Position numbers and translations under genes: made by a program. Below, one piece after another: positions 24,696 through 34,400 of a stretch of DNA of 64,000 nt (positions are counted from its first letter, which is position 1; every line of letters starts with the position of its first letter). This DNA comes from Aliisedimentitalea scapharcae (GTDB lineage: Bacteria > Pseudomonadota > Alphaproteobacteria > Rhodobacterales > Rhodobacteraceae). The notes beneath the pieces were generated by a model. It was not told where the DNA came from and did no database searches. It was given only the letters and a program-made list of their open reading frames with translations. The stretch lies in contig NZ_CP123584.1 of the NCBI RefSeq assembly GCF_045277565.1, positions 3,596,001 through 3,660,000 on the forward strand, given 5' to 3'.

Positions 24696-25286
24696 TTACA
24701 GATCCCTAATCCAGAATTGCAGCGGCTTGGCTGTGGCCTGTGTCTGTCCCACATCCTTCCAGGTGAACTGAGCCACAGCCCCTGTCAACGGCTCATACCC
24801 TCGTTTGCGCCAGAACGGATCAAGCGGCGCATAATCTGGCGGTCGCATCACATGATCCTCGGGCCGTTGCACCCCACAAAACGCCGACTTTGAAAACCCA
24901 TGCGCCCGGGCGTGTGCCTCGCGGGCATCAAAGAATCCATGCCCGACCCCGTGGCCACGATAGTTGGGCAGCAATACGGATTCGGCACAGTAAAACACGG
25001 TTGTCAGATCAACTCCCGTGCCCACAAAGGCGGCGGCAAAATCATCGGCATGATCAGCCAATGGCGCGCCGGTTGATGCCCCCACCAACCGGGTGCCATC
25101 AAAGGCACCAACAACAACAGCCCGGTCGCTGTCCCGATAGCTCTGCAGGTACGCCCGCTCGTATCCCAAATCCCCGTCATACAGATACGGCCAGGCCCGG
25201 AACACAGCAATCCGCAGTCGCGCAACATCGTCCAAGGCCGCCTCAAGAGCCGCACCTGTCATCGGACGCACATCAATCTGCGTCAT
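24696..25286 (-). CDS. GNAT family N-acetyltransferase
   Basis: A 196-residue acetyltransferase. The acetyl-CoA binding loop is in L-L-P-N-Y-R-G-H-G-V-G-H-G-F-F, preceded by a beta strand V-F-Y-C-A-E-S-V. The ATG at 25286 overlaps the stop of the SnoaL-like gene (ATGA), which argues against the longer start at 25307. Substrate unknown. It is part of a short minus-strand run inserted between the phosphatase gene and infA compared with the usual Rhodobacterales order. Confidence 0.85.
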   Translation of the reverse strand: MTQIDVRPMTGAALEAALDDVARLRIAVFRAWPYLYDGDLGYERAYLQSYRDSDRAVVVGAFDGTRLVGASTGAPLADHADDFAAAFVGTGVDLTTVFYCAESVLLPNYRGHGVGHGFFDAREAHARAHGFSKSAFCGVQRPEDHVMRPPDYAPLDPFWRKRGYEPLTGAVAQFTWKDVGQTQATAKPLQFWIRDL

Positions 25287-25678
25287 GCAGAAACCTGTCG
25301 CGTCCAATCTGCCAGATTGTAAAACGTGGTAACTCGGATGATTTTGCCATCCCGCAGGGAAAAGAACGATCCAGCGGGCAACCGATAAGTCTGCCCATTG
25401 GCCTCGGGCAGCCCGTCGTCTGTCACCAAATAGGTGCCGTTGACGATGAATTCGGCGGCCGCGCGGGTCCCATCCTGCGCCTCGAAGACAACTATATCGG
25501 TCAACTCTTCCTTATAGCAACGCTCCATGTGGGCGCAAAAATCGGCAAACTTTTCCTTGCCCAAGCGAATTTGGCCTTCGTTGACGTGATGTGCCACATC
25601 ATCGGCCAGACAGGCCAACATCCCATCAATATCACCCGCGTTAAAGGCGGCGAAATACTGTTCGATTGTCTTGTTCAT
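25283..25678 (-). CDS. SnoaL-like / NTF2-fold protein (ketosteroid isomerase-related)
   Basis: A 131-residue protein with the NTF2-like pattern Y-F-A-A-F-N-A-G-D-I-D-G-M-L-A-C-L-A-D-D-V-x-H-H-V-N-E-G near the start and F-F-S-L-R-D-G-K-I-I-R-V-T-T-F-Y-N near the end. Members are small-molecule isomerases, cyclases or binding proteins. It overlaps both neighbours by about 4 bp, so it is in an operon with the phosphatase and GNAT genes. The precise reaction is unknown. Confidence 0.85.
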   Translation of the reverse strand: MNKTIEQYFAAFNAGDIDGMLACLADDVAHHVNEGQIRLGKEKFADFCAHMERCYKEELTDIVVFEAQDGTRAAAEFIVNGTYLVTDDGLPEANGQTYRLPAGSFFSLRDGKIIRVTTFYNLADWTRQVSA

Positions 25679-26133
25679 CTCAGTTCTCTCGGTTCCCCCC
25701 AGCGCCCCTTGAGCTGCTGGATAATCTGATCTCGGGTTTGTCGGTAGCTATTTAGCTTGGCGTCTCGTGTTTCGCCCAGCCCAGTTGGGTCCATTATTGG
25801 CCAATATTCGACATCAAGATGAAAAAACCGGGTTAACTCCAGCGCCCGCCGCTGGGATGCGGGGGACAATGCAACGATCAGATCAAAGGATGACAGGTCA
25901 TCCCCCCATTGCTCCATCTCATCAAAAGAACGGGACCGATGACGGCTCAGTTCGACCCCGATTTCCTGACAAACGGCGATACAGAACCCGTCGATTTCCA
26001 TATCGTTCTTGACCCCGGCCGACTGCACATAGGTGCCCGTGCCAAAGAACTTCTTCATCAGCCCTTCGGCCATGGGGGATCGAACTGCATTGTGGTCGCA
26101 ACAAAACAGGATCGACTGCGGAAGCGTCTCCAC
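25675..26133 (-). CDS. Low-molecular-weight protein-tyrosine-phosphatase / arsenate-reductase-like protein
   Basis: A 152-residue protein with the P-loop variant F-C-C-D-H-N-A-V-R-S-P-M-A-E-G (C-x5-R-S) and the late aspartate in I-M-D-P-T-G. It starts with GTG at 26133, 8 nt after GGGAG. Such proteins dephosphorylate phosphotyrosine or reduce arsenate; the position between UPF0262 and infA is conserved in Rhodobacterales and has no arsenic context. Phosphatase activity is therefore the more likely role. Confidence 0.88.
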   Translation of the reverse strand: METLPQSILFCCDHNAVRSPMAEGLMKKFFGTGTYVQSAGVKNDMEIDGFCIAVCQEIGVELSRHRSRSFDEMEQWGDDLSSFDLIVALSPASQRRALELTRFFHLDVEYWPIMDPTGLGETRDAKLNSYRQTRDQIIQQLKGRWGEPRELR

Positions 26134-26136
26134 CCG

Positions 26137-26616
26137 TTAGCTCCCGAAATGCAGGACGCAGATCAACGTGAACAGACGACGGGCCGTGTCCGTATCAATT
26201 TCGGCCTTGCCCTCCAACCGCTCCTGCAGAACACGACTGCCTTCATTGTGGATCCCACGTCGCGCCATGTCGATGGTTTCAATTTGGCTGGGGGGCATGG
26301 TCTTGACTGCGTTAAAATAGCTTTCGCAGATTTGATAGTAGTCTTTTACAACCTGCCGAAACGGCGACAGGGACAGATGAAACTCTGCTGCTTTTTCTCC
26401 GGCCTCTGTATTGACGTCAAACACCAGCCGTTTGTCCCGGATCGCGAGCCCCAGGTGATAAGGACCATCCGGGATTTCCCGTCCGTCCCGTTCAGGCAGA
26501 TCAAAGTTGTTCTCTTCGATCAGATCGAACATTGCCACTTTGCGCTCCTGCTCGATTTCGGGCGTTGGCGGCGGCAAGTTGCGGTCATCAAGTTCGATAT
26601 GACTGATACGGCTCAT
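26137..26616 (-). CDS. UPF0262 family protein
   Basis: A 159-residue protein starting M-S-R-I-S-H-I-E-L-D-D. It contains D-L-I-E-E-N-N-F, G-P-Y-H-L-G-L-A-I-x-D-x-R-L-V-F-D-V and F-R-x-V-V-K-D-Y-Y-x-I-C-E-S-Y, the typical UPF0262 core. The start at 26616 is set by homology of the N-terminus; the frame extends upstream to 26940 without coding character. Function unknown. It is conserved between hisD and the phosphatase gene. Confidence 0.92.
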   Translation of the reverse strand: MSRISHIELDDRNLPPPTPEIEQERKVAMFDLIEENNFDLPERDGREIPDGPYHLGLAIRDKRLVFDVNTEAGEKAAEFHLSLSPFRQVVKDYYQICESYFNAVKTMPPSQIETIDMARRGIHNEGSRVLQERLEGKAEIDTDTARRLFTLICVLHFGS

Positions 26617-26772
26617 CTTCTCGTGGGTCTCGGCTCTGAAACTGGGTGTCAAAGACCTACAACATGGCGCACAGCGGGGCAATGCGGCGCACGCGTCAAA
26701 AAGCACCATCAAAGCGTCAGACCGCTTGGAAAAATCTACGCCTTTTCTCTGAAAAGGCTTGAGGCCTCCGGC

Positions 26773-26985
26773 GGGGATATTTTTGGCCAGATGAAGTAAC
26801 GGATCCTTAACCCTGTTGCGCCACCTTGATTGGGCGGAACAGGCAGGGATGCCGATGGCCGCGCCAGGTGAAGCTCTCCGGCCAGACCCGGGAGAGCGGA
26901 TCGCCTGTTCATCTGGCCAGAAATATCCCGGGGGAGTCACGCCTGCGTGACGGGGGCAGAGCCCCCATTCGTCGCACCACCCGGA
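26773..26985. repeat. Inverted pair of Rhodobacterales 3'-end repeats
   Basis: A 22-bp unit (GGGATATTT-T/C-TGGCCAGATGAA) occurs at 26774-26795 and, reversed with one mismatch, at 26908-26929. The reversed copy is followed by a GTCACGC/GCGTGAC hairpin and GGGGGC-aga-GCCCCC (26963-26977 region), forming the composite element commonly found at gene 3' ends in this order, here downstream of hisD. The rest of the 26617-26991 gap has no gene. Confidence 0.75.
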
Positions 26986-26991
26986 ATGCGG

Positions 26992-28293
26992 TTAGTCGTT
27001 CAACGCATCCAACCGCACCCGAACCGACAACCCATGGGCTTCCAAGCTCTCAGATATCGCCAAAGCTTCGGCGGAGGGACCAATGGCACGCAACGCCTGA
27101 GGGGTCATTTGCGACATCGTGGTGCGTTTGACAAAATCCATCACTGACAAGCCAGACGAAAACCGGGCCGAGCGCGCAGTGGGCAGAACGTGGTTGGGAC
27201 CACCGACATAATCGCCGATGGCCTCGGGCGTAAACTGCCCAAGAAAAATCGCCCCCGCATGAATTGTCTTTTCCGACAACGCCAGAGGATCAGCCACACA
27301 GAGTTCCAGATGTTCAGGCGCGATGCGGTTCGACAGCTTGGCCGCCTCGTCCAGATCCCGAACGGTGATAACTGCGCCAAAGTCGCGCCAGCTGGGACCA
27401 GCGATGGCGCGACGCTCGAGGGTTTCCAACCGTGCATCCACGGCTTGGGCGACTGCCCGACCAAAATCTGCATCGTCGGTGATCAGCAGAGACTGGGCAC
27501 TTTCATCATGTTCAGCCTGGCTCATCAGGTCCAGCGCGATCCAATCGGGATTGTTGTCCGCATCCGCGATTACCAGAATTTCCGAAGGGCCAGCGATCAT
27601 GTCGATGCCAACCTTGCCAAACACCCGACGCTTGGCCGCCGCAACAAAGGCGTTGCCAGGGCCGGTGATCTTGTCCACCGGAGCAATGGTCTCGGTGCCA
27701 TAGGCCAGCGCCGCAATCGCCTGTGCGCCGCCAATTCGATAGACTTCATCGACCCCTGCCAGATCAGCGGCCAACAGCACCAGCGGATTGATTTGCCCGT
27801 CGGGCGTCGGAACCGTCACCACCAACCGTTCGACCCCGGCTACCTTGGCGGGAATTGCATTCATCAAAACAGAAGACGGATAGGTCGCCAAACCGCCGGG
27901 CACATACAGTCCTGCTGCAGACACAGCAGACCAACGCCACCCCAAAGTTGCGCCGGCCTCATCCGTCCAACTGTCATCCTGCGGCATCTGCCGGATGTGA
28001 TAAGCCCGAATCCGGTCCGCTGCCAATTCCAGCGCGGCACGATCATCGGCGCTGACCTGGGCAATGGCGCTGGAAATCTCGTCAGCGCTGACCCGCATTG
28101 TCTCTGCCGTCAATTCGATGCGATCAAATTTAGCCGTCAGTTCGGTCACCGCGGCATCACCCCGGGTGCGCACATCCTGAATGATACCAGCAACGATGGC
28201 GTCTACATCTGGGCTGTCTTCGCGTTTGGCAGCCAGCAGAGTGGCAAAGCGGGTTTCGAAATCAGTGTCGGCAGTATCGAGGAATACGGGCAT
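26992..28293 (-). CDS. hisD: Histidinol dehydrogenase
   Basis: A 433-residue enzyme catalysing the last two steps of histidine synthesis (histidinol to histidine, NAD-dependent, zinc-requiring). Visible marks are G-P-G-N-A-F-V-A-A-A-K-R-R-V-F-G, G-I-D-M-I-A-G-P-S-E, M-S-Q-A-E-H-D-E-S-A-Q (zinc-site Q-x-E-H) and G-D-Y-V-G-G-P-N-H-V-L-P-T. The length is normal. It lies between UPF0262 and the GNAT/DUF2948/murA genes, the conserved order in Rhodobacterales; other his genes are not adjacent. Confidence 0.98.
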   Translation of the reverse strand: MPVFLDTADTDFETRFATLLAAKREDSPDVDAIVAGIIQDVRTRGDAAVTELTAKFDRIELTAETMRVSADEISSAIAQVSADDRAALELAADRIRAYHIRQMPQDDSWTDEAGATLGWRWSAVSAAGLYVPGGLATYPSSVLMNAIPAKVAGVERLVVTVPTPDGQINPLVLLAADLAGVDEVYRIGGAQAIAALAYGTETIAPVDKITGPGNAFVAAAKRRVFGKVGIDMIAGPSEILVIADADNNPDWIALDLMSQAEHDESAQSLLITDDADFGRAVAQAVDARLETLERRAIAGPSWRDFGAVITVRDLDEAAKLSNRIAPEHLELCVADPLALSEKTIHAGAIFLGQFTPEAIGDYVGGPNHVLPTARSARFSSGLSVMDFVKRTTMSQMTPQALRAIGPSAEALAISESLEAHGLSVRVRLDALND

Positions 28294-28351
28294 GGCTCTC
28301 TCCGAAAGTTGCCTTTCCCTTAGCGCTCCCCGCTGATTGTCTCAAGTGGGC

Positions 28352-28894
28352 TCAAGCCGTGTCAGGTGCGCGAGATAGTCGCTTGACCATGGATTGGCAC
28401 TGGCTTCGGCCTTTGCCACAGGGGGTGCTGTCGGTTTTCCATCCCCGTGCCACATAGAAACCCCTTGCAGTTTGTGTGGCTTCGAGCCGGGCGAACTCGG
28501 CCCCCAATGTGACAAGCCGCGCTTCGAGATGTGTCAGAAGCGTGTTGCTGAGACCCTGGAACCGGAATTCCGGAGACACGTAATTCAAGGTGATCAACCC
28601 TTCGCGCTCCGCCAGCGGCCCGATGCCGCCAACCGCGGCCAGGTGCCCGTCCACTTCGATCACCCAGATCTCTCCGGGGTCGCCCAGCCAGTCGCGAATG
28701 TGTTCGGGTGTCTTATTGTGTAGCCAGTCCTGCAAGGCGGTGGGGTCATCCAGATGGTCCGCCCTGCACAATTCCCGAATCGATGAACACAGGACCCGAC
28801 TGATATCAAAGACATCAAACACTGTGGCCCGCCGGGTCAAACGGCCAACCTCGGCCGCCCCAAACGCCTGACTGATCCCACGTTTGTTCTGCAT
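28352..28894 (-). CDS. GNAT family N-acetyltransferase
   Basis: A 180-residue protein. The acetyl-CoA loop region reads Y-V-S-P-E-F-R-F-Q-G-L-S-N-T-L-L, a variant of R-x-x-G-x-G/A, preceded by V-I-E-V-D-G-H-L-A-A-V-G-G. The ATG at 28894 avoids overlap with DUF2948; a longer start at 28933 is possible, and neither has a strong ribosome site. Substrate unknown. It is an extra gene between hisD and DUF2948. Confidence 0.78.
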   Translation of the reverse strand: MQNKRGISQAFGAAEVGRLTRRATVFDVFDISRVLCSSIRELCRADHLDDPTALQDWLHNKTPEHIRDWLGDPGEIWVIEVDGHLAAVGGIGPLAEREGLITLNYVSPEFRFQGLSNTLLTHLEARLVTLGAEFARLEATQTARGFYVARGWKTDSTPCGKGRSQCQSMVKRLSRAPDTA

Positions 28895-28910
28895 GTTACC
28901 CGGCCAGCTC

Positions 28911-29390
28911 TCAGGCGTCGTGATCAGGCACATGACCTGACGGAGCCCGATACGGGCGGGTTACGTCGCGGATAGACACATCCAGCGCCTCTACAGACAA
29001 CCGCAGACCACCGTCTCCCGCCAGGGTCAGCTCGACATGTCCTGCGCCGTCCGCGCCCGGTTCGAATGCAACCGACAGCAACGAAAGCACCACGTCCTTG
29101 TCCTTGCGATCAATTCCCTGGCTGGCGACGCCCAGAACATTGTCGATGACCAACAGGGATTGCACCCGCTCATAGGCCCGCCCCCGGGCCTCGGCAGCGG
29201 AGCGATCTTCCCACCGAAACCTGTTCAGCAAAATGGCAAAACGGCGCTGCGACGACCGCCATGACATTTCCGACGCAGGAAACACTGCGTCCTGCAGCAG
29301 GGTCGAAATCACTTTGAGGTCGTCGCTATCCTCGGCCCCCAGGTTCAATGGGGTTTCGCGCCCATCGTCAAAACTCGCGTCACTCATCAT
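28911..29390 (-). CDS. DUF2948 family protein
   Basis: A 159-residue protein beginning near L-x-L-G-A-E-D-S-D-D-L-K-V-I-S-T-L-L-Q-D-A-V, then R-R-F-A-I-L-L-N-R-F-R-W-E and F-E-P-G-A-D-G-A-G-H-V-E-L-T-L-A-G-D-G; these are DUF2948 signatures. Function unknown. Its first ATG overlaps the murA stop (ATGA), so it is co-translated with murA; a second ATG follows immediately at 29387. Confidence 0.92.
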   Translation of the reverse strand: MMSDASFDDGRETPLNLGAEDSDDLKVISTLLQDAVFPASEMSWRSSQRRFAILLNRFRWEDRSAAEARGRAYERVQSLLVIDNVLGVASQGIDRKDKDVVLSLLSVAFEPGADGAGHVELTLAGDGGLRLSVEALDVSIRDVTRPYRAPSGHVPDHDA

Positions 29391-30655
29391 TCACCCCGGA
29401 TCCGTTCAATCTTGGCACCAACGCCAGACAGCTTGCGCACCACATGTTCATACCCACGATCCAAATGATACACCCGGCTGACCTTGGTTTCACCCTCGGC
29501 CGCCAAACCCGCCAGAATCAGCGACACCGACGCACGCAGATCGGTGGCCATCACCGGCGCGCCTTTCAGGCGTTCAACACCAGTCACCGTAGCTGTTCCG
29601 CCATGGACGTCGATACTGGCCCCCATACGGATCAGTTCAGGAGCGTGCATGAACCTGTTTTCAAAAATTTTCTCTTCCAGAACGCTGGTGCCGGACGCCG
29701 TGCACAACAGAGCCATCATCTGCGCCTGCAAATCGGTTGGAAATCCCGGGAAAGGTTCGGTGGTGACATTCACAGCTTTGATCCGTTCCTGCCCGCGTGT
29801 CACCTTCAACCCTTTTTCGGTCTCCTGCACATTGACACCGGCGTCGTGCAGCTTGTCCACGAACGCCTGGAGCAAACTGATCCGCCCACCCAGCAATTCG
29901 ACTTCGCCACCACAGATCGCCGGGGCCAACATATAGGTCCCCAGCTCGATCCGATCAGTGACGACAGGGTGCGTTGCCCCATGCAGCCGGTCAACGCCCT
30001 GGATTGTAATGGTCGACGTGCCATCGCCTTCGATCTGGGCGCCCATTTTACGCAGGCAATCGGCCAGATCGACAATTTCTGGTTCGCGTGCAGCATTCTC
30101 AATGACCGTCGTCCCCTTGGCCAACGTCGCCGCCATCAACGCGTTTTCCGTTGCCCCAACCGAGACCAACGGGAATGTCACCCGCCCCCCCTTGAGCCCG
30201 CCGGGAGCCTTGGCATGGACATATCCGTCTTTCAGCTCCAGTTCGGCCCCCATGGCTTCCAGCGCCTTGAGATGCAGATCAACCGGTCGCGCGCCAATGG
30301 CACAACCCCCAGGCAAAGACACGACCGCATGTCCGTGTCGGGCCAGCATCGGCCCCAACACCAGAATCGACGCCCGCATTTTGCGAACGATGTCATAGTC
30401 GGCCTTGTGATTGTTCAAATCGTGGCTCGACATTGCCAGAACCTGCCCGTCCTGCAGGCTCGATACTTCGGCCCCCAATGACTGCAACAACGTTGTCATG
30501 GTGCGTATATCGCTGAGACGCGGCGCATTGGTCAATGTCAGCGGCTCGTCGCTGAGAAGCGTGGCCGGCATCAGCGTCAAACACGCATTTTTTGCCCCCG
30601 CGATCGGGATCTGCCCATTCAATGGGCCATTGCCGGTTACCAGAATCGAATCCAT
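29387..30655 (-). CDS. murA: UDP-N-acetylglucosamine 1-carboxyvinyltransferase
   Basis: A 422-residue enzyme of the first committed step of peptidoglycan synthesis (PEP plus UDP-GlcNAc). It shows G-A-K-N-A-C-L near the start, the catalytic cysteine in P-G-G-C-A-I-G-A-R-P-V-D-L-H (fosfomycin-sensitive form) and G-F-P-T-D-L-Q-A-Q-M-M-A-L. The length matches. The downstream genes follow the usual Rhodobacterales order. Confidence 0.98.
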   Translation of the reverse strand: MDSILVTGNGPLNGQIPIAGAKNACLTLMPATLLSDEPLTLTNAPRLSDIRTMTTLLQSLGAEVSSLQDGQVLAMSSHDLNNHKADYDIVRKMRASILVLGPMLARHGHAVVSLPGGCAIGARPVDLHLKALEAMGAELELKDGYVHAKAPGGLKGGRVTFPLVSVGATENALMAATLAKGTTVIENAAREPEIVDLADCLRKMGAQIEGDGTSTITIQGVDRLHGATHPVVTDRIELGTYMLAPAICGGEVELLGGRISLLQAFVDKLHDAGVNVQETEKGLKVTRGQERIKAVNVTTEPFPGFPTDLQAQMMALLCTASGTSVLEEKIFENRFMHAPELIRMGASIDVHGGTATVTGVERLKGAPVMATDLRASVSLILAGLAAEGETKVSRVYHLDRGYEHVVRKLSGVGAKIERIRGE

Positions 30656-30661
30656 CTGCTC

Positions 30662-30820
30662 TTACCTTTCGGATTTACCCGTAGTGTCGTCCGTTTCGCT
30701 GGTGCGTGCCTTGGCCTGCGCCTTGCGGCGGCCCAGGTTTGCCTTGAGCGCCGCCTTGAGACGATCCTCGCGCGATGCAGCGGATTTGCCGCCGGATTTG
30801 GGTGATTTTTTATCTGCCAT
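30662..30820 (-). CDS. Small basic hypothetical protein upstream of murA
   Basis: A 52-residue frame starting at ATG 30820 with a good ribosome site (AAGGGA just upstream) and ending 6 bp before the murA start. The product is lysine- and arginine-rich: M-A-D-K-K-S-P-K-S-G-G-K, then R-E-D-R-L-K-A-A-L-K-A-N-L-G-R-R-K-A-Q-A-K-A-R. The charged helical core suggests nucleic-acid or ribosome binding. Similar small proteins are often annotated before murA in Rhodobacterales. Function unknown. Confidence 0.75.
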   Translation of the reverse strand: MADKKSPKSGGKSAASREDRLKAALKANLGRRKAQAKARTSETDDTTGKSER

Positions 30821-30905
30821 GTCCCTTCTGTAACGAAGTGCGAAAAAAGCGTCCAGATTGCTCTTGCACCACGTTTCGTTTGAGTCTAATCACCCCCTCA
30901 CCGGC

Positions 30906-30980
<75 letters not shown>

Positions 30981-31483
30981 TTAAATCCCTCTAAAACAAC
31001 ACTATGACCTGCGACACCCGAACCCTGTTGCTGTCCTTTGTGCGGGATTTCACCGGAATACGCAGGGAACGACTATGACGTTCGTGCAATGCCGGTCGGA
31101 CATTTCACACCCCGTTCTCAAAGCAATCCCTTGTTGCGCCGACTCGCAGGGTGGAATCAAATCTGCCAATCCGCGTTCTTCGATCCAGTGCCCGTTTCAG
31201 GCATTGCCACGTCACAGCCAGCCCTCGATGCGATTCGAAACGCTTGACGATGGCTGCGCCAGAATACGCGCACCGGAAACAGGCTCCCACGTCAGCAACG
31301 ATGACATGGGACATCAAATAGGCACAAAGGGCTTTGTCATCGTGCGGTGCACGATAAGTGCCTGGCAAAAGCTATCGGGCCCAAGGGCGGACGCCTGCAA
31401 CCACTGCGCAGCAGCCCATCGCAGCAACCAAGTCTGCGCAAATCGAAACGGGTCGGTTTGCGCCGCTCTTTCAGTCCAGATCT
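30981..31483. other. 503-bp region without a recognisable gene
   Basis: Several short open frames exist on both strands, but their products have no family resemblance and no ribosome sites. It separates tRNA-Thr from the 3' end of the caspase-like gene. It may contain remnants of earlier insertions at the tRNA. Confidence 0.4.
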
Positions 31484-34400
31484 TCAGTCCAGGTCAATAT
31501 TGGCGATCAGCTTCTTGCGACTGGCCCCCAACCGTTCACTCACCTGATCGCGGATGTCGGCATATTGACGCCCGCTCAGGCTGGCCCGTTGGGCCGCCAT
31601 CCAATATTTGACTTCGTTCTTGCCCCATTTGACGAACAGCACGTTCTTTTGTTCATCCGTCCAGCGGTAGTGGAACGCACCCAGCGCCATGGACACGACT
31701 TCGCCACTGGCTTCTGCCGCACCGACCTGAAAATGCCCGCCTTCCGTTACCGACGTTGATCGGTCAAACAGTTTTATCTGGCCGGAGTTGTCAGCCAACT
31801 TACCCAATGCTCCCAAGGCTTCCTGCAGGATCGCAAACTGGCTTTGGCTGGCAACCACCGCGAGGATTTTCAGTATTGCCTCGTCAAACGTGGCATTGGC
31901 CTTGAGCGTCTGTTGCTGCATCTGTGGTGCGCTTTCGACCGACCAGCCCAACAGACTGAGCGTATCCAGATAAACGGTGAGCCAGGCCTGTATTTCCTTG
32001 ACCGGATCTTTTTTTGCGCTGGCAGCCCGTTGTGCGAACAACGTGGACAACAGCACGTCATCCTTTTGCTGCGGTGTCAGGTTCTCGACAAACGAAACGA
32101 CACTGGACGCATTCACCGCAGCATTCAGCTTTTGTTTCTCCAACGCCAGCGCTGTTTCTTCATCCGCAGTCTCAGGGGAGCGAAACGCGGATCGAACCCG
32201 TGGCAGACGGCCTTGGATTGGTGCCAGATCTATCGCCTCGATCATCGCCCGGCGATCTTTGGGTGACAGATCCGCATGTCGGGGTGCCAATACGGTACCA
32301 GCGGGAGATGCGGCATTTTTGAATTCCGGTGGCCAAGTGGCATTCACCCCCCGCGTATCCACATGAACAAAACTGTTATATAGCCCGACCCCTCCTTTGA
32401 ACCGGTTTTCGTCATCACGCATCTGACGCAGGGCCCAGGCGATGTCCCGGGTTGATACACCTGGCACCTTGAAGTCCAAAGCATTGAACTGCTTGTGCTG
32501 GCTACCCGTCGCTCCGCCGATACAGGTATTATAGGCAGGTGCGCGATAGGCATTGGTGATCACTGTCGGCTTGCCAATGCGATCCCGCAGTTCATCCAGA
32601 ACCTGGGCAGTATTGGCGATATTGGGCCACAGCGACCGAGGCGGATAGCTGTTCTTGCCCGCGCAGGGGCCAGTACCATTGTGTGATCCGCCCAGGATCA
32701 GGAATTCACCGGGCGAAAAATGGCGCAAACCCAGCGCCTTGATAAAGTCAAAGAAATCCTGCGCATCCGGCCATGAGGCCACCGACCGTGTGCCCGGATC
32801 TGCCGGGCTGCGCCAGCGGCCTTCGGCAATCTCGGTCACAACATCATCCGGTAGATCGTCATGCTCGTCGCCCTCGGTCGCCAACATGCGATCAGCCAAT
32901 GACATGGGAGGCGCTGAAACGGGAACCACCTTGGGTGGCGCAGGCGGAGCTATCCCCCCCAAAACCGTGCTGCTCGGGTTGGTCCAAAGCGTAAACGGCA
33001 CCTGCGCCCTGAAGCCTGCATCCTCGGCCCCTGTCCAATAAAGGTTGGGTGTCTGGTCAGGCGAACCAATTGCCCGATCAACCGCTGTGCGAAATTGTAC
33101 ATAATTCCCCGAGAAACGTCCCTTATTCCAGACCTTCAACAACGCTTCAGTAAAGGCTCCGTTCTGATGCCCATCCATGGCGACCTGATGATCCTGACAG
33201 GCCGTCAGGCTCAGAACCGACGCACGCACCCGCGCACTAAGAGGGTTGTGAAGGATGTCATCGCGTTGGTGGGCGAATTCGTCGATATAGTTGCGATATG
33301 CCTGTTCATTTTGCTCAAACGTCCGCGATCCGATGGCTTGCGGCATCATACGCATCTTGGGTTGGTCTACTTCTGGAAACATGGCCCGAATAACCGTCCC
33401 GGAGTGACAGCAATCAGGCACCATCAGAATCCGCACCCCAGGTTTAAACCGGCTCCAAAGGCTGAACAGCTCATCATCGATAATCTGAAAATCGTAAAGC
33501 ACCAGCGTCTCGTCCCAATGCTCTCCCTTTGCGTCCGGGGCTTCGTCTCGGTTGAAATCAGGTAGCTTGTACCCATGCCCGGCAAAGCTCCAAAAGAACA
33601 TATCCCCTTCGGTGAGCGTCTCAGCAGCAGCAGCCAAGCGGGCCACAACGGCTTCGCGCGTGGCATTCCGAGTCAATAGGAGTTCTGGTTCAAAGCCTTG
33701 GCCTGCTGCCAAATTCGCCATCGCATGGGCGTCGTTTTCGCAGGCGTTTAGCGCACCGTCCCAACCCGCATAGTGATCGGCGTCGACCGAATTCAACCCC
33801 ACATGCAGCGACATGGCCTTGTTTGCGCGCCCCACGACAGCGGGCGCTGCAAGATGCGAGGCACCGCCAAATGGGCCACGACTGTGCGGCAGGCTGCGCG
33901 GTGCCGCATTGGAAATCCGCCGGATTTCGCGGTCGAACTTGCCTGCCACATCCGCATATCCGGGGTTTTCCGGGTGCAATTCATCATACCACCGGCCATC
34001 ACCCACGACACTGCGACAATCAATATAGGTTACATGCGGCATTGATTTGGCCAGACGTCGCATGCCCCGATTGAACCGATCCATCATCTCGGCGGCAATC
34101 GCCTTTTGCAGGCTGCGGTCACGGATCCCACGGGTTTCCATCGGTTTGCCCAACCATTTGCCCCGGTTGGGGATCGGATAGTCATAGCCGTGGCACAGGA
34201 TCTGAACATGCGGAAAAGCGCCCTGAACCTGACGGCACATTTGTTCGTAATAGCCAAAGGCGCTGTCCAGAAGCCCCTGGAATTCGGGTTTCAGGTAATC
34301 CGCAGGTTTCAGATCGACATCAAATTCTTCGAGATAGTCAGCCAAAGCGCCATTGGCCACCAGATCATTCCCGCCGCCTGACAACAGCAGAATGGATGCG

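Noticed and set aside
25675..26133. Arsenic-resistance arsenate reductase
   Set aside because: The motif fits the wider phosphatase family, and no ars genes are nearby; the position is a conserved housekeeping one.
26617..26940. N-terminal extension of the UPF0262 protein to 26940
   Set aside because: The UPF0262 family begins at the M-S-R-I-S-H-like start; the upstream part covers an intergenic repeat element and has no coding character.
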